The notes under the pieces are model-generated. The model made no database searches and was not told the DNA's origin. It saw only the letters and a program-made list of their open reading frames with translations. Of a stretch of DNA of 64,000 nucleotides, positions 47,505 to 56,392 are shown piece after piece. The first letter of the stretch is position 1. Every line of letters begins with the position of its first letter. This DNA comes from Selenomonadaceae bacterium (lineage in GTDB: Bacteria > Bacillota > Negativicutes > Selenomonadales > Selenomonadaceae), in contig JAFWFO010000011.1 in the NCBI GenBank assembly GCA_017515635.1, forward strand, positions 82,307 through 146,306, written 5' to 3'. Made by a program: the position numbers and the translations under genes.

Positions 47505-48581
47505 ATGGCGGGAAATAAAAATCTGAATTCGGCGGCGAAGGCCAAAAAAGATAAATTCTACACGCAACTTGAGGACATCGAAAACGAACTGCGTCATTAT
47601 CGCGAATTCTTCAAGGGCAAAACCGTTTTTTGCAACTGCGACGATCCTTTTGAGAGCAATTTTTTCAAGTACTTCGCCGCGAAGTTCAACGACCTTGAAC
47701 TCAAAAAGTTAATCACCACGAGTTATGCCGATTCGCCGATTGCCGGTCAAGAAATTGTTTTGCCCGGCTTTGAAGACGGCAAGAAAGGTTATCTCTTTGA
47801 AGTCACCGAGTTGCGCGATTGGAACGGCGACGGACGCGAAGACCTCAACGATGTCGAATACGCGATTTGCAACGGTATCTACAAAAAAAAGCCGCTCAAA
47901 GGTGACTTGAAATATTGCGCGGGCGATTTCCGCTCGAAAGAATTACTCGCGCTCCTTCCGCAAGCCGATGTTGTCGTCACAAATCCGCCGTTCAGTGTTT
48001 TTCGTGAATATGTCAAGCTCATGATTGACGCCGGCAAAAAATTTCTCATCCTCGGCAACAAAAACGCGCTCACTTACAAAGAAGTTTTCCCGCTCGTCAT
48101 GCAGAATAAAATTTGGGTCGGCTTTACTCCAATGAGCCGCGAAATTTATTTCGACGTGCCGCAATCGTATATCGACGAAGGTTTGGAACAATGCAAAGAC
48201 CGTTCGATTGTTTTTCATGACGGACGGCACATGGCGCGAAGTCAATCGATTTGGTTCACGAACATTGATACGCCGAAAAGATTTTGGGACATTCCGCTGT
48301 ACAAAAATTATTCGCCCGAAGAATATCCGCGCTACGACAATTACGACGCGATTGAAGTTTCAAAGACTGCAGAAATTCCCGTGGATTATTTCGGCGTCAT
48401 GGGCGTGCCGATTACTTTCCTCGACAAATACAATCCGAATCAATTTGAAATTCTTGGCGCAACCGAAAGCGAAGGCACTGGCTTTTCAAACGGGCTTTGG
48501 CATGAAGATTCGCAGTTCAGACAGGCGACAATCGACGGCAAAAAAATTTACAAACGGATTTTTATTCGGAGGCGAACTTAA
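47505..48581 (+). CDS. EcoRI-type adenine-specific DNA methyltransferase, orphan
   Basis: The protein resembles the M.EcoRI family: start KAKKDKFYTQLEDIENELRHY, catalytic motif TNPPFSVFREYV (NPPF), and SRSIVF/HMARSQSIWFTNID later. It should methylate adenine in a specific site. No restriction enzyme gene is adjacent, so it is an orphan methylase or the leftover of a restriction-modification system. AAGGAGG precedes ATG 47505. Confidence 0.88.
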   Translation: MAGNKNLNSAAKAKKDKFYTQLEDIENELRHYREFFKGKTVFCNCDDPFESNFFKYFAAKFNDLELKKLITTSYADSPIAGQEIVLPGFEDGKKGYLFEVTELRDWNGDGREDLNDVEYAICNGIYKKKPLKGDLKYCAGDFRSKELLALLPQADVVVTNPPFSVFREYVKLMIDAGKKFLILGNKNALTYKEVFPLVMQNKIWVGFTPMSREIYFDVPQSYIDEGLEQCKDRSIVFHDGRHMARSQSIWFTNIDTPKRFWDIPLYKNYSPEEYPRYDNYDAIEVSKTAEIPVDYFGVMGVPITFLDKYNPNQFEILGATESEGTGFSNGLWHEDSQFRQATIDGKKIYKRIFIRRRT

Positions 48582-48601
48582 TTACGCATTACGCATTGCA
48601 T
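48581..48601. repeat. Short heptad tract (ATTACGC)
   Basis: ATTACGC, ATTACGC, ATTGCAT. It directly follows the methylase stop codon and is the reverse-complement type of the tract at 1516. Confidence 0.6.
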
Positions 48602-48694
48602 TTCGGAGGCGCGGAAATTAATTTCATCGAATCGCAAAGCAATGGAATAATTGTTGCAAAAATTTTCTCGCCGTGATAAACTGCAAGCGTAGTT

Positions 48695-48721
48695 TTAGAC
48701 AACTGCACACATTGAGATCAA
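48695..48721 (-). pseudogene. Truncated copy of the small toxin-like gene start
   Basis: On the minus strand, ACCTTGATCTCAATG matches the start of the peptide gene at 48920 in 14 of 15 bases, then runs to a stop after 8 codons (MISMCAVV). It has no ribosome binding site. It lies beyond the shared hairpin at 48741. Confidence 0.4.
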
Positions 48722-48740
48722 GGTAAACCAAAAACAACAA

Positions 48741-48766
48741 GAACCCCGAGTTGCCGCTCGGGGTTC
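48741..48766. terminator. Strong hairpin between the toxin-like gene and its truncated copy
   Basis: GAACCCCGAG and CTCGGGGTTC form a perfect 10-bp stem with a 6-base loop. T-rich tracts lie on the minus-strand side, so it probably ends the small peptide mRNA. Confidence 0.7.
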
Positions 48767-48824
48767 AAACGTTTTAAAACAGATTCTTCGTTTTACGGGA
48801 TAACGATAACCATCGGGCTGTCTG

Positions 48825-48920
48825 TTATCTGAAATGCCGACTCAGCCACTTGCAAATGAAGTACAGAATCACGCCTGCTACAACATCTGCTGCGACGGTC
48901 AAAAAGAACATTGAGACCAA
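48825..48920 (-). CDS. 31-aa hydrophobic peptide, type I toxin / holin-like
   Basis: TTG 48920 is preceded by AGGAGGTGAGCACC with ideal spacing. The product starts MVSMFFLTVAADVVAGVILY and ends in FICKWLSRHFR: one membrane helix with a short basic tail. This is the pattern of the small putative holin-like toxins (xVSxF...ICKWL) widespread in Firmicutes, which are often type I toxins controlled by an antisense RNA. No antisense promoter is certain. It is read against cbiT. Confidence 0.7.
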   Translation of the reverse strand: MVSMFFLTVAADVVAGVILYFICKWLSRHFR

Positions 48921-49024
48921 GGTGCTCACCTCCTTTCTGCGCAAAAGAAGGGATAACCAAAAACACGCTTATTTTAGCGAAAAATTTTTTCCGTGACAAG
49001 TTGAAGAAACGGAGGCGATTTGAC

Positions 49025-49588
49025 ATGCTCGGCATTGACGACGAAAAATTTCTGCGCGGCGACGTGCCGATGACCAAGCAGGAAATTCGTATTTTGACAT
49101 TGTCGAAAGCGCGACTCGAAAAAAATTCCGTTGTCGTCGACGTGGGCGCGGGCACCGGCTCAATCACAATCGAAGCGGCTTTAATCGCTCGCAACGGGAA
49201 AATTTTTGCCGTCGAACGCAAGCCCGAAGCCGTCGAACTGATTCGGCGCAACGTCGAAAAATTTTCCGTCGACAACGTTGAAATAATTTCCGCGCAGGCT
49301 CCCGACGGTCTCGAAAATCTTCCGGAACTCGACGCGGCAATAATCGGCGGCACGGGCGGGCAACTCGAAAAAATTCTTGACGTGCTCGACACGAAATTAA
49401 AAAACGGCGGGCGAATCGTCATCAACGCGATAACAATTCAAACCGTCGCGAAGTCTCTGGAATATTTTCGTGCGCGTGATTGGCAAGTCGACGCGTTTCA
49501 AGTTCAAATAACGCGGTTGAAAAAAATCGGCGCATACGACATGAACACGGCATTAAATCCCGTTTGGATTATCACAGCCGAAAAATAA
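49025..49588 (+). CDS. cbiT: Cobalt-precorrin-6B (C15)-methyltransferase, decarboxylating (CbiT)
   Basis: This Rossmann methyltransferase acts on the corrin ring in anaerobic cobalamin synthesis. Motifs: GDVPMTKQEIRILTLSKA, the SAM site VVDVGAGTGSITIEAAL and AIIGGTGG. ATG 49025 follows GGAGGCG; the longer frame is not supported. Length 187 aa fits CbiT alone without CbiE. Confidence 0.92.
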   Translation: MLGIDDEKFLRGDVPMTKQEIRILTLSKARLEKNSVVVDVGAGTGSITIEAALIARNGKIFAVERKPEAVELIRRNVEKFSVDNVEIISAQAPDGLENLPELDAAIIGGTGGQLEKILDVLDTKLKNGGRIVINAITIQTVAKSLEYFRARDWQVDAFQVQITRLKKIGAYDMNTALNPVWIITAEK

Positions 49589-49620
49589 TGCGTAGCTTTC
49601 AAGAAAAATCTTTTCAACTG

Positions 49621-49648
49621 CTAAAAGCTAAAAGCTTAAAGCTTAAAG
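49621..49648. repeat. Heptad tract (CTAAAAG/CTTAAAG) beside the priA stop
   Basis: CTAAAAG, CTAAAAG, CTTAAAG, CTTAAAG. It lies between the convergent cbiT and priA genes, 4 bases from the priA stop. Confidence 0.85.
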
Positions 49649-49652
49649 CTCC

Positions 49653-51845
49653 TCAATCTGTCGTCGTCGGGTCAAAGTCAATCGAAACGTCGTCGCGGCG
49701 ATTGAGTTTGTGCACGCGCAAAAAAAGTTGCACTTCCTCAAGATTGGCAGATTTAATGACGACGGAGAATCGAAACAACCCGCGCAGTTTGGCGATTGCG
49801 GCGGGAATAGGCCCCATAATTTCTTGGCGGTCTTCGGAGACGGCGGCAATTTCTTCGCGAAAGGCTTTGACAATTTCTTTCGCGAATTTTTTTGCCTTGA
49901 GTTCGTCTTTGTTCGTAAAAATTAATTTCACCATTCGACTGAACGGCGGGAAAAAAATTTCTTCACGCTGAGGAAATTCGCTTGCGGCAAATTTTTCGTA
50001 GTCTTGAGCACAGCCGAAACGAATCGCGGGCGCGTCGACGTTGTACGCCTGAACGATAACTTTGCCGGGCAAATCCGCACGACCTGCACGACCCGCCGCT
50101 TGAGTTATCAGCGTGAAACAAACTTCCGCCGCCCGAAAATTCGACAGGCTCAACGAAGCGTCCGCGTTCAAAATGCCGACAGCCGTCACCGCTCGGATGT
50201 CGTGACCTTTGGCGACCATTTGCGTGCCGAATAAAATATTGTATTCGCCGTTTGCGAAGGCTTTTAAAATTTTGTCGTGTCCGAATTTTTTTCGCGTTGA
50301 ATCTCTGTCCATGCGCAAGACCCGTGCATTCGGCAAGGAAAGTTTCAACGCAAGTTCAAGTTTTTCCGTGCCGACGCCCAAAAATTTAATTTTGTCGGAA
50401 CCGCATTCGGGACACTCTGTCGGCGGATCCGATTCAAATTCGCAATGGTGACAACGAATTTTTCCGTCGATGTGGAAAGTCACGGGCAAGCCGCAATCGG
50501 GACATTTGACGACGGAGCCGCAAGCGCGACACATGACGACCGTCGACCAGCCGCGCCGATTCAAAAGGATAATCGCCTGCTTATCGTCCGCCAAAGTTTC
50601 TTCAAGCAATTTGAGCAAGTCGCGGCTCAAAAGTTCGCGGTTGCCCGATTTAAGCTCGGCGCGCATGTCAACGGCTTTGACTTCCGGCAAAGGATTATTC
50701 AGCACACGTCGCGGCATTTTCAGCAAAGTCAATTCGCCTCTGTGTGCGCGATAAAAATTTTCCAGACTCGGCGTCGCGGAACCGAAAACAATCGCCGCGT
50801 CATGAATTTTGGCAAATTCTTCGGCGACAACGCGGGATTGATAGCGCGGAATTTTTTCGTCTTGCTTATAGGCGTTGTCCTGCTCTTCGTCGACGACAAT
50901 CAAGCCGACATTTTCGACGGGCGTGAACAGTGCAGACCGCGCCCCGATAACGATACTAACTTCGCCGTTGCGGATTCGACAAAAAGCGTCGTTTCGTTCG
51001 GCGAAACTCAAGCGGCTGTGCACGACCGCCACATCAGAAAAATTCGTCTTAAAATTTTTGACGATTTGAGCGGTCAACGCAATTTCCGGCACAAGAATCA
51101 ACACGCGCCGACCAAGCCGACAAGTTATTTTTGCCAACTCGATATAAACTTGAGTTTTGCCGGAACCCGTCACGCCGTGCAACAAAAATCCGCCGAATTT
51201 TTTTGCGGACAAAGTTTTTTCGACGGCGGCAATCGCTTCAACTTGTTCGTTCGTCAGCTCGAACGTTTTCGGCACGGATTTTATTTGCGAATAACTGTCG
51301 CGGAAAATTCTTCGTTGTTCGACCGAAATTAATCCCGCGTCAACCAAAGTTTTTGCCGTTGCCGAAGCAATTTTCAACTCGGTTAATTGTGTCGCGGAAA
51401 GTTCGCCGCGTTCTTGTAAAAATTTCAGCAACTTTAACTGCGCGGGTTTGCGCGTGAAAAATTTTTCGTCGAAGTCGCCCGCCAACTTAAAGACGCGTTC
51501 GGATTTCACGGAAATTTTTTCGCGGCTCCGTCCCGCCATAAACAAGCTCATCGCCACCGCCAACGGGCACAAATAAAAATTCGCCAACCAACGTGCCTCG
51601 GCAAGCATTGTCGGCGTAAACCACGGCTCGGCATCCAAAACTTCCAAAATATTTTTTAACTCGAAGTCCGGCTCCGTCTCGACGTTTTTCACTTCCATAA
51701 CGAAGCCGACATATTCTTTATTGTGGAAAGGCACAACGACGCGCCAACCCGTCGCAAGAAAATTAAATTTTTCGGGCACGCGATAAGAAAAATTTTTGTC
51801 GACGCCGTTTGCAGAGACATTAACGCGAACTTCAGCGATTTTCAT
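49653..51845 (-). CDS. priA: Primosomal protein N' (replication restart helicase PriA)
   Basis: PriA reloads the replisome at stalled forks. Walker A is LLHGVTGSGKTQVYIEL; the DExH box is VDEEQDNAYKQDE; the zinc sites are CRACGSVVKCPDC and CHHCEF...CPECG; the C-terminal helicase motif is TQAAGRAGRADLPG. ATG 51845 has GGAG 8 bases upstream. Length is 730 aa. Confidence 0.95.
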   Translation of the reverse strand: MKIAEVRVNVSANGVDKNFSYRVPEKFNFLATGWRVVVPFHNKEYVGFVMEVKNVETEPDFELKNILEVLDAEPWFTPTMLAEARWLANFYLCPLAVAMSLFMAGRSREKISVKSERVFKLAGDFDEKFFTRKPAQLKLLKFLQERGELSATQLTELKIASATAKTLVDAGLISVEQRRIFRDSYSQIKSVPKTFELTNEQVEAIAAVEKTLSAKKFGGFLLHGVTGSGKTQVYIELAKITCRLGRRVLILVPEIALTAQIVKNFKTNFSDVAVVHSRLSFAERNDAFCRIRNGEVSIVIGARSALFTPVENVGLIVVDEEQDNAYKQDEKIPRYQSRVVAEEFAKIHDAAIVFGSATPSLENFYRAHRGELTLLKMPRRVLNNPLPEVKAVDMRAELKSGNRELLSRDLLKLLEETLADDKQAIILLNRRGWSTVVMCRACGSVVKCPDCGLPVTFHIDGKIRCHHCEFESDPPTECPECGSDKIKFLGVGTEKLELALKLSLPNARVLRMDRDSTRKKFGHDKILKAFANGEYNILFGTQMVAKGHDIRAVTAVGILNADASLSLSNFRAAEVCFTLITQAAGRAGRADLPGKVIVQAYNVDAPAIRFGCAQDYEKFAASEFPQREEIFFPPFSRMVKLIFTNKDELKAKKFAKEIVKAFREEIAAVSEDRQEIMGPIPAAIAKLRGLFRFSVVIKSANLEEVQLFLRVHKLNRRDDVSIDFDPTTTD

Positions 51846-51901
51846 TTCGGGGACTCCTTTAAGCAAAACTTGTGAACGGTTTGATATTGTAGACGAAAAT
51901 T

Positions 51902-51930
51902 TTTGCGCGGGCAAGATTTTGTGCTATAAT
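51902..51930 (+). promoter_or_regulatory. Promoter of the PHP hydrolase operon
   Basis: TTTGCG 51902-51907 and consensus TATAAT 51925-51930 are 17 bp apart. It is divergent to priA. Confidence 0.5.
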
Positions 51931-51984
51931 CGCCGCGAAAGTGTGACGCTTACAATCCCCGTGAAAGGAGCTGAAATATTTTTC

Positions 51985-52722
51985 ATGAAAGATGTTCTCG
52001 ACGTTCATATTCATACGACGGCTTCGGGACACGCTTACAGCACGTTTAGCGAGGTTATTGCCGCCGCGAAACAAAAAAATCTTGAGCTTGTCGGAATTGC
52101 CGACCACGCGCCGAGTGTACCCGGAGCAATTCACAGTTTCCATTTCGTGAATTTCAAAATCATTCCCCGCGACGCTTACGGCATTAAACTTGTCATGGGC
52201 GCGGAGCTGAACATAATCGACTATTCGGGCAGTACTGATTTGCCGGCGCAAATTTTGAAACGCCTTGACTACGCGATAGCCAGCCTGCACAGGGAATGTA
52301 TCACACCCGGTAGCGTCGAAGAAAATACGGCGGCGATTGTCGGCGCGATGAAAAATCCTCACGTCGTCATTATCGGACATCCCGACAATCCGCAATTTCC
52401 CGCCGACTTGGACGCGGTTGCTCGTGCCGCGAAAGATAACGGCGTTCTTTTGGAAGTCAACAACCATTCGTATACGCCGAACGGTCACCGCGCAGGTTCC
52501 GCCGAAAACGCGAAGTTGATGCTTGCCGCCTGCAAAAAATACGGCACGAAAATTATCATGGGCTCGGACGCGCACATTGATATTGCTGTCGGCGATCACG
52601 AACGTTCGCAAAAAGTTTTGGCTGAAAATAATTTCCCTGAAGAATTAGTCGTCAACACCGACGCAGAAAATTTCTTCGAGTGCATTCGCTATAGAAACTC
52701 ATTGAAACCGAAGGGGGCTTAA
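51985..52722 (+). CDS. PHP-domain phosphatase (YcdX-like)
   Basis: The trinuclear-metal PHP fold is seen in DVHIHTTASGHAYSTFSEV, LVGIADHAPSVPG, VIIGHPDNPQFP and IIMGSDAHIDI. It probably hydrolyses a phosphoester. ATG 51985 is the best start, though AAGGAG is rather distant (14 bases). Length is 245 aa. It precedes the ligase gene by 5 bases. Confidence 0.88.
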   Translation: MKDVLDVHIHTTASGHAYSTFSEVIAAAKQKNLELVGIADHAPSVPGAIHSFHFVNFKIIPRDAYGIKLVMGAELNIIDYSGSTDLPAQILKRLDYAIASLHRECITPGSVEENTAAIVGAMKNPHVVIIGHPDNPQFPADLDAVARAAKDNGVLLEVNNHSYTPNGHRAGSAENAKLMLAACKKYGTKIIMGSDAHIDIAVGDHERSQKVLAENNFPEELVVNTDAENFFECIRYRNSLKPKGA

Positions 52723-52727
52723 TTATT

Positions 52728-54191
52728 TTGTTGGTTCACGAAATAATAAACAACGGCTTTGACACGGACATTGCCGTTGTAGACGAGGGCAGGCGCACGA
52801 CTTACGCCGAACTCAAACAAAAAATTTCCGAATACCGCAATCACCTTTACGCGTTGGGAATTCGCACGGGCGACCGCGTCGCGATTTTTTCACGCAACAG
52901 CGCGGAATTCATTTTCACTTACTTTGCAACGACTTCATTGGGCGCAATCGCCGTCCCGATAAATTTTCAGCTCAGTCCTCGCGAAACGGCTTACATTTTG
53001 CAGGACGCGGGAATTAAACATTTGCTCACTTACGAGCAGATTGAATTCGACGAAGAAATTCCCGTCACGCAACACGACATTACGACTTTCGGCGAAAAAA
53101 ATTTTCCCGATGCGCCCGAACTTCCCGCAGACTTCGATGAAAATAATCCCTGCGTGATAATCTACACGTCCGGCACGACGGGCAACCCGAAAGGCGCGGT
53201 TTTGTCGCACAAAAATCTTGTCCACAATACCCGCCAATGCGAAATTTTCAAATGCCACCGTGCGTGCAAATCCATTTGCGTTTTGCCGATGTATCATTGT
53301 TTCGGCTGGACGTGTACCGTGCTCAATACGTTTTATTGCGGCGCGGAACTCCACGTCTTGCGCGTCTTCAGACCGAAAGACATGATTGACATGGTGCGCG
53401 AAAACGAAATCACCGACGTTATTGTCGTGCCGTCGATTTTCAAGCTGGTAACTGCGCTTGCCAAGCCCGAAGATTTTAAAACCGTGCGTTTCTTCATGAG
53501 CGGCGGAACGACTTTGCCCGACAAAATTGTCGACGAGTTCAAAGCGAAATTCGGGCACCCGATCGCCGAAGGTTACGGCCTGTCGGAAGCGTCGCCCTGC
53601 GTTTTCTTGACGACTCACGGCAAAGAGCGTCAAGGTTCCTGCGGCCAAAAACTTTGGGGCGAAGAAATTCGTTTGGTCAACGAAAATGGCAATGACGTTG
53701 CTCAAGGCGAAGTCGGCGAAGTTTTGGTACGCGGCGGGCAAGTCATGTTGGGCTACTGGAACAATCCCGAAGCCACGGCGCAAGCTCTCGACGCGGACGG
53801 CTGGTTGCACACGGGCGATGTCGGCAAAGTCGACGCGGACGGTTATTATTATATCGTCAACCGAATCAAAGAAATGATTATCAGCATGGGCGAAAATATT
53901 TATCCCCGCGAAGTTGAGGAAGTCGTTTACAAATTCCCCGGTATTAAAGATGCGGCAGTTATCGGCGTGGATGACAAACTGCGCGGGCAAGTCGGCGCGT
54001 GTTTCTTTGAAGTTGCCGACGGGCAAAAAGTCGACGTGCGGGCTTTGAAACGTTTCCTGCAAAAAAATCTTGCGCTGTATAAAGTGCCCCGCGAATTCCA
54101 CGAGCTTGACGAATTGCCGCGAACTTCCACGGGCAAAATCGCCAAGCGTCAAATTTTGGAAAATTATCTCGCCACCAAGGAGAATGCTTAA
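52728..54191 (+). CDS. AMP-forming acyl-CoA ligase
   Basis: This ANL-superfamily enzyme activates a carboxylic acid to its CoA ester through an acyl-adenylate. Motifs: ATP loop IIYTSGTTGNPKGAVLSH, A5 EGYGLSEASP, A7 GWLHTGDVGKVDADGYYYIVNR, and the catalytic Lys in RTSTGKIAKR. TTG 52728 follows AAGGGGG. Length 487 aa is short but complete. Long-chain fatty acid is the likely substrate type; not certain. Confidence 0.9.
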   Translation: MLVHEIINNGFDTDIAVVDEGRRTTYAELKQKISEYRNHLYALGIRTGDRVAIFSRNSAEFIFTYFATTSLGAIAVPINFQLSPRETAYILQDAGIKHLLTYEQIEFDEEIPVTQHDITTFGEKNFPDAPELPADFDENNPCVIIYTSGTTGNPKGAVLSHKNLVHNTRQCEIFKCHRACKSICVLPMYHCFGWTCTVLNTFYCGAELHVLRVFRPKDMIDMVRENEITDVIVVPSIFKLVTALAKPEDFKTVRFFMSGGTTLPDKIVDEFKAKFGHPIAEGYGLSEASPCVFLTTHGKERQGSCGQKLWGEEIRLVNENGNDVAQGEVGEVLVRGGQVMLGYWNNPEATAQALDADGWLHTGDVGKVDADGYYYIVNRIKEMIISMGENIYPREVEEVVYKFPGIKDAAVIGVDDKLRGQVGACFFEVADGQKVDVRALKRFLQKNLALYKVPREFHELDELPRTSTGKIAKRQILENYLATKENA

Positions 54192-54706
54192 TGCGAATCA
54201 CTTCCGAACAAATCGACGCGATTGTTGATGCGTTTCAAAACTTTCAAATCGACGAAAACACTCCGTCGCTGCCGTTCAACGTCGAATCGCTCCAAGAACG
54301 TTACAACGCCATAATCAATCCGTTGCTTGACAGAGCACAACTCGACGAAGAAACTCTCGGACTGATGCAACAACTTTTGCTCATCAACGAATACCAAGTT
54401 AATTCCGCTGACGGGTTATATTTTTTCTTCAACATTTTCGGCGACACGATTGGCATTTTCGGTTTGGGCGAAGAGGGCGGCAATTTCAAAGTTTTGCGCC
54501 TGTGTTTCACCGTGCCCGAAAATCAGCGCGAATCGCAGACGTTGGATTTTGTTTTTCACGCGTTCACGAAAGTTTTCCTGCCCGAATCCGACGACGTTGA
54601 ATTTATTACCGCGCTGAGATCGAATCCCGAAGTTAATCGGAACGGCTTTGTTTTCTCGATGGCGCAGGAAGGAAATTTGCTGACGGTGACCGCTTTTGCC
54701 GAATAA
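54191..54706 (+). CDS. Unknown protein, first of two tandem paralogs (171 aa)
   Basis: ATG 54191 shares its first base with the ligase stop codon (TAATG overlap). The protein is acidic and without signal or membrane segments. It shares with the following gene LPFxxxxxQ near residue 28 and the core FGLGEEGGNFKVLRLCFTVPE, then a long region with FxxFTKVFLP. No family is recognised. Coupling to an acyl-CoA ligase is the only context clue. Confidence 0.65.
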   Translation: MRITSEQIDAIVDAFQNFQIDENTPSLPFNVESLQERYNAIINPLLDRAQLDEETLGLMQQLLLINEYQVNSADGLYFFFNIFGDTIGIFGLGEEGGNFKVLRLCFTVPENQRESQTLDFVFHAFTKVFLPESDDVEFITALRSNPEVNRNGFVFSMAQEGNLLTVTAFAE

Positions 54707-55244
54707 TTTTCGCCGAAAAAGATTTGTCGTGACCGGAATTGAAGAACATGTCGACGACATAATCGGCAAGCTTGCAAACAATCCCGCCGTCGAAAGATTT
54801 GCAAGTCTCCCGTTCACCGCCGCGACATTTCAAAAAGAATTCAACGCGCAACTTGAAATTTTTCTCGAACAAAATTTTGCCGAGGAAGATCGCTTGTTTT
54901 GGAAAGAACTTTTATCGCTCGATGAAAGCAAAATTTTTTCGGACGACGAAACTGTCATGTTGGCAAAACTTTTCGGGAACTGCGCGGGATTGTTCGGCTT
55001 CGGCGAAACGGGTGGCAATTTCAAAATTCTCAGCTTATGTTTCACCGAATCCAAAAAACGTTTCGACAAACAAACGCGGGATATTGTTTTCGCGTTGTTC
55101 ATGAAAACTTTTCTGCCGAAAGTCGCCACGTCCGAAATTGTCGCCGTGCTGAAAGAAAATCATTTTTTCACGGTGGCGGGCGTCGCCTTTGAATCAGTTC
55201 AAACCGGCAAATTCGACATGCTGAACGTTTTCATAGATAATTGA
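54696..55244 (+). CDS. Unknown protein, second of two tandem paralogs
   Basis: It shares LPFxxxxFQ, FGFGETGGNFKILSLCFTESK and FMKTFLPK with the preceding protein, spaced alike. Overall identity is low, so the duplication is old. The start is uncertain: TTG 54696 overlaps the previous gene by 11 bases, and GTG 54729 would give 171 aa, equal to the paralog. A terminator follows. Confidence 0.6.
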   Translation: MPNNFRRKRFVVTGIEEHVDDIIGKLANNPAVERFASLPFTAATFQKEFNAQLEIFLEQNFAEEDRLFWKELLSLDESKIFSDDETVMLAKLFGNCAGLFGFGETGGNFKILSLCFTESKKRFDKQTRDIVFALFMKTFLPKVATSEIVAVLKENHFFTVAGVAFESVQTGKFDMLNVFIDN

Positions 55245-55254
55245 CGAATCAACA

Positions 55255-55281
55255 AGTCTCGACAACGGTCGGGGCTTTTTT
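55255..55281 (+). terminator. Terminator after the paralog pair
   Basis: AGTCTCGAC and GTCGGGGCT pair (G-T pairs included) around a short loop, with a T-run after it. Confidence 0.8.
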
Positions 55282-55282
55282 C

Positions 55283-55347
55283 AATGTGGAATTTGGAATT
55301 AGGAATGTGGAATTAAAATCGCCGAAATAATTTCTAACTCCTAACTC
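55283..55347. repeat. Heptad tracts in opposite orientations
   Basis: AATGTGG, AATTTGG, AATTAGG, AATGTGG and AATTAAA cover 55283-55317. Two CTAACTC units follow at 55334-55347, the reverse complement of GAGTTAG. The first tract adjoins the terminator T-run. Confidence 0.8.
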
Positions 55348-55411
55348 AAACGTCGTTGCGGCAGGAAAAATTTTTCGTCGACAGAATATTTTTTCGCGGG
55401 AGGGATTTAAC

Positions 55412-56392
55412 TTGATAGTTTCATGGAACACAACCAACGCTTGCAACATGTATTGCGCGCACTGCTACCGCGACGCCGGCTGTAAGGCGAATGAAGAACT
55501 TTCCACCGACGAAGCGAAAACTTTGCTCGAACAAATTGCCCGCGCAGGTTTCAAGATAATGATTTTTTCGGGCGGCGAACCGTTAATGCGTCCCGATATT
55601 TTGGAATTGGTCGAACACGCGACACGTCTGAAATTAATCGCGGTTTTCGGCACAAACGGCACGTTGATAACTCGACAGATGGCGGCGGATTTAAAATCTG
55701 CCGGAGCAAAAGGCATGGGAATTTCGCTTGATTCGCTCGACGCCGACAAGCACGATAAATTTCGTTCGTTCGCGGGCGCGTGGCAAGGTGCGGTTGACGG
55801 CATGAAAAATTGTCGCGAAGTCGGTTTGCCGTTCCAAATTCACACGACGGTTATGGACTGGAATCAACACGAACTTGAGGCGTTGACTGATTTTGCTGTC
55901 GACATTGGGGCACATGCTCACCACTTTTTCTTTTTGGTGCCGACGGGACGCGCCGCAACGATTGAGGAAGAATCACTGCGCGCAGAAGGTTACGAAAATG
56001 TTTTGACGCGAATCATGCAAAAGCAACGCGAAGTTTCAATCGAACTCAAGCCGACATGTGCGCCGCAATTTCTGCGAATCGCCGACCAGCTCGGAATTAA
56101 GACGCGTTTTCATCGCGGATGCCTTGCCGGTTTAAGTTACTGCATTATCAGCCCGCGTGGAAAAGTTCAGCCGTGCGCCTATCTGAACATGGACCTTGGC
56201 GACGTGCGCGAAACTCCCTTCGACGAAATTTGGCGATCAAACGAAGTCTTGAAAACTTTGCGGACGCTGAATTATTCGGGCAACTGCGGCGGCTGTCGTT
56301 ACAAAAATAAATGCGGCGGTTGTCGTGCGCGGGCGGCGTGCTACAACGGCGGCGACTTCATGAGCGGCGAACCGTGGTGCAATTTCAATTAG
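55412..56392 (+). CDS. Radical SAM/SPASM protein of the NirJ/AhbD haem-synthesis group
   Basis: The radical SAM cluster is CNMYCAHC in TTNACNMYCAHCYRDAG. The C-terminal SPASM-type motif is CGGCRYKNKCGGCRARA...CYNGG...GEPWC. Together these fit NirJ1/NirJ2/AhbC-D proteins that decarboxylate or remove propionate side chains of haem precursors. TTG 55412 follows GGGAGGG. It is separate from, but close to, the cytochrome c genes that would use the haem. The stop TAG lies in a heptad repeat. Confidence 0.82.
   Translation: MIVSWNTTNACNMYCAHCYRDAGCKANEELSTDEAKTLLEQIARAGFKIMIFSGGEPLMRPDILELVEHATRLKLIAVFGTNGTLITRQMAADLKSAGAKGMGISLDSLDADKHDKFRSFAGAWQGAVDGMKNCREVGLPFQIHTTVMDWNQHELEALTDFAVDIGAHAHHFFFLVPTGRAATIEEESLRAEGYENVLTRIMQKQREVSIELKPTCAPQFLRIADQLGIKTRFHRGCLAGLSYCIISPRGKVQPCAYLNMDLGDVRETPFDEIWRSNEVLKTLRTLNYSGNCGGCRYKNKCGGCRARAACYNGGDFMSGEPWCNFN

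Noticed and set aside
52935..54152. 405-codon antisense ORF opposite the acyl-CoA ligase
   Set aside because: The ligase motifs are unmistakable on the plus strand. The antisense frame has no start signal.
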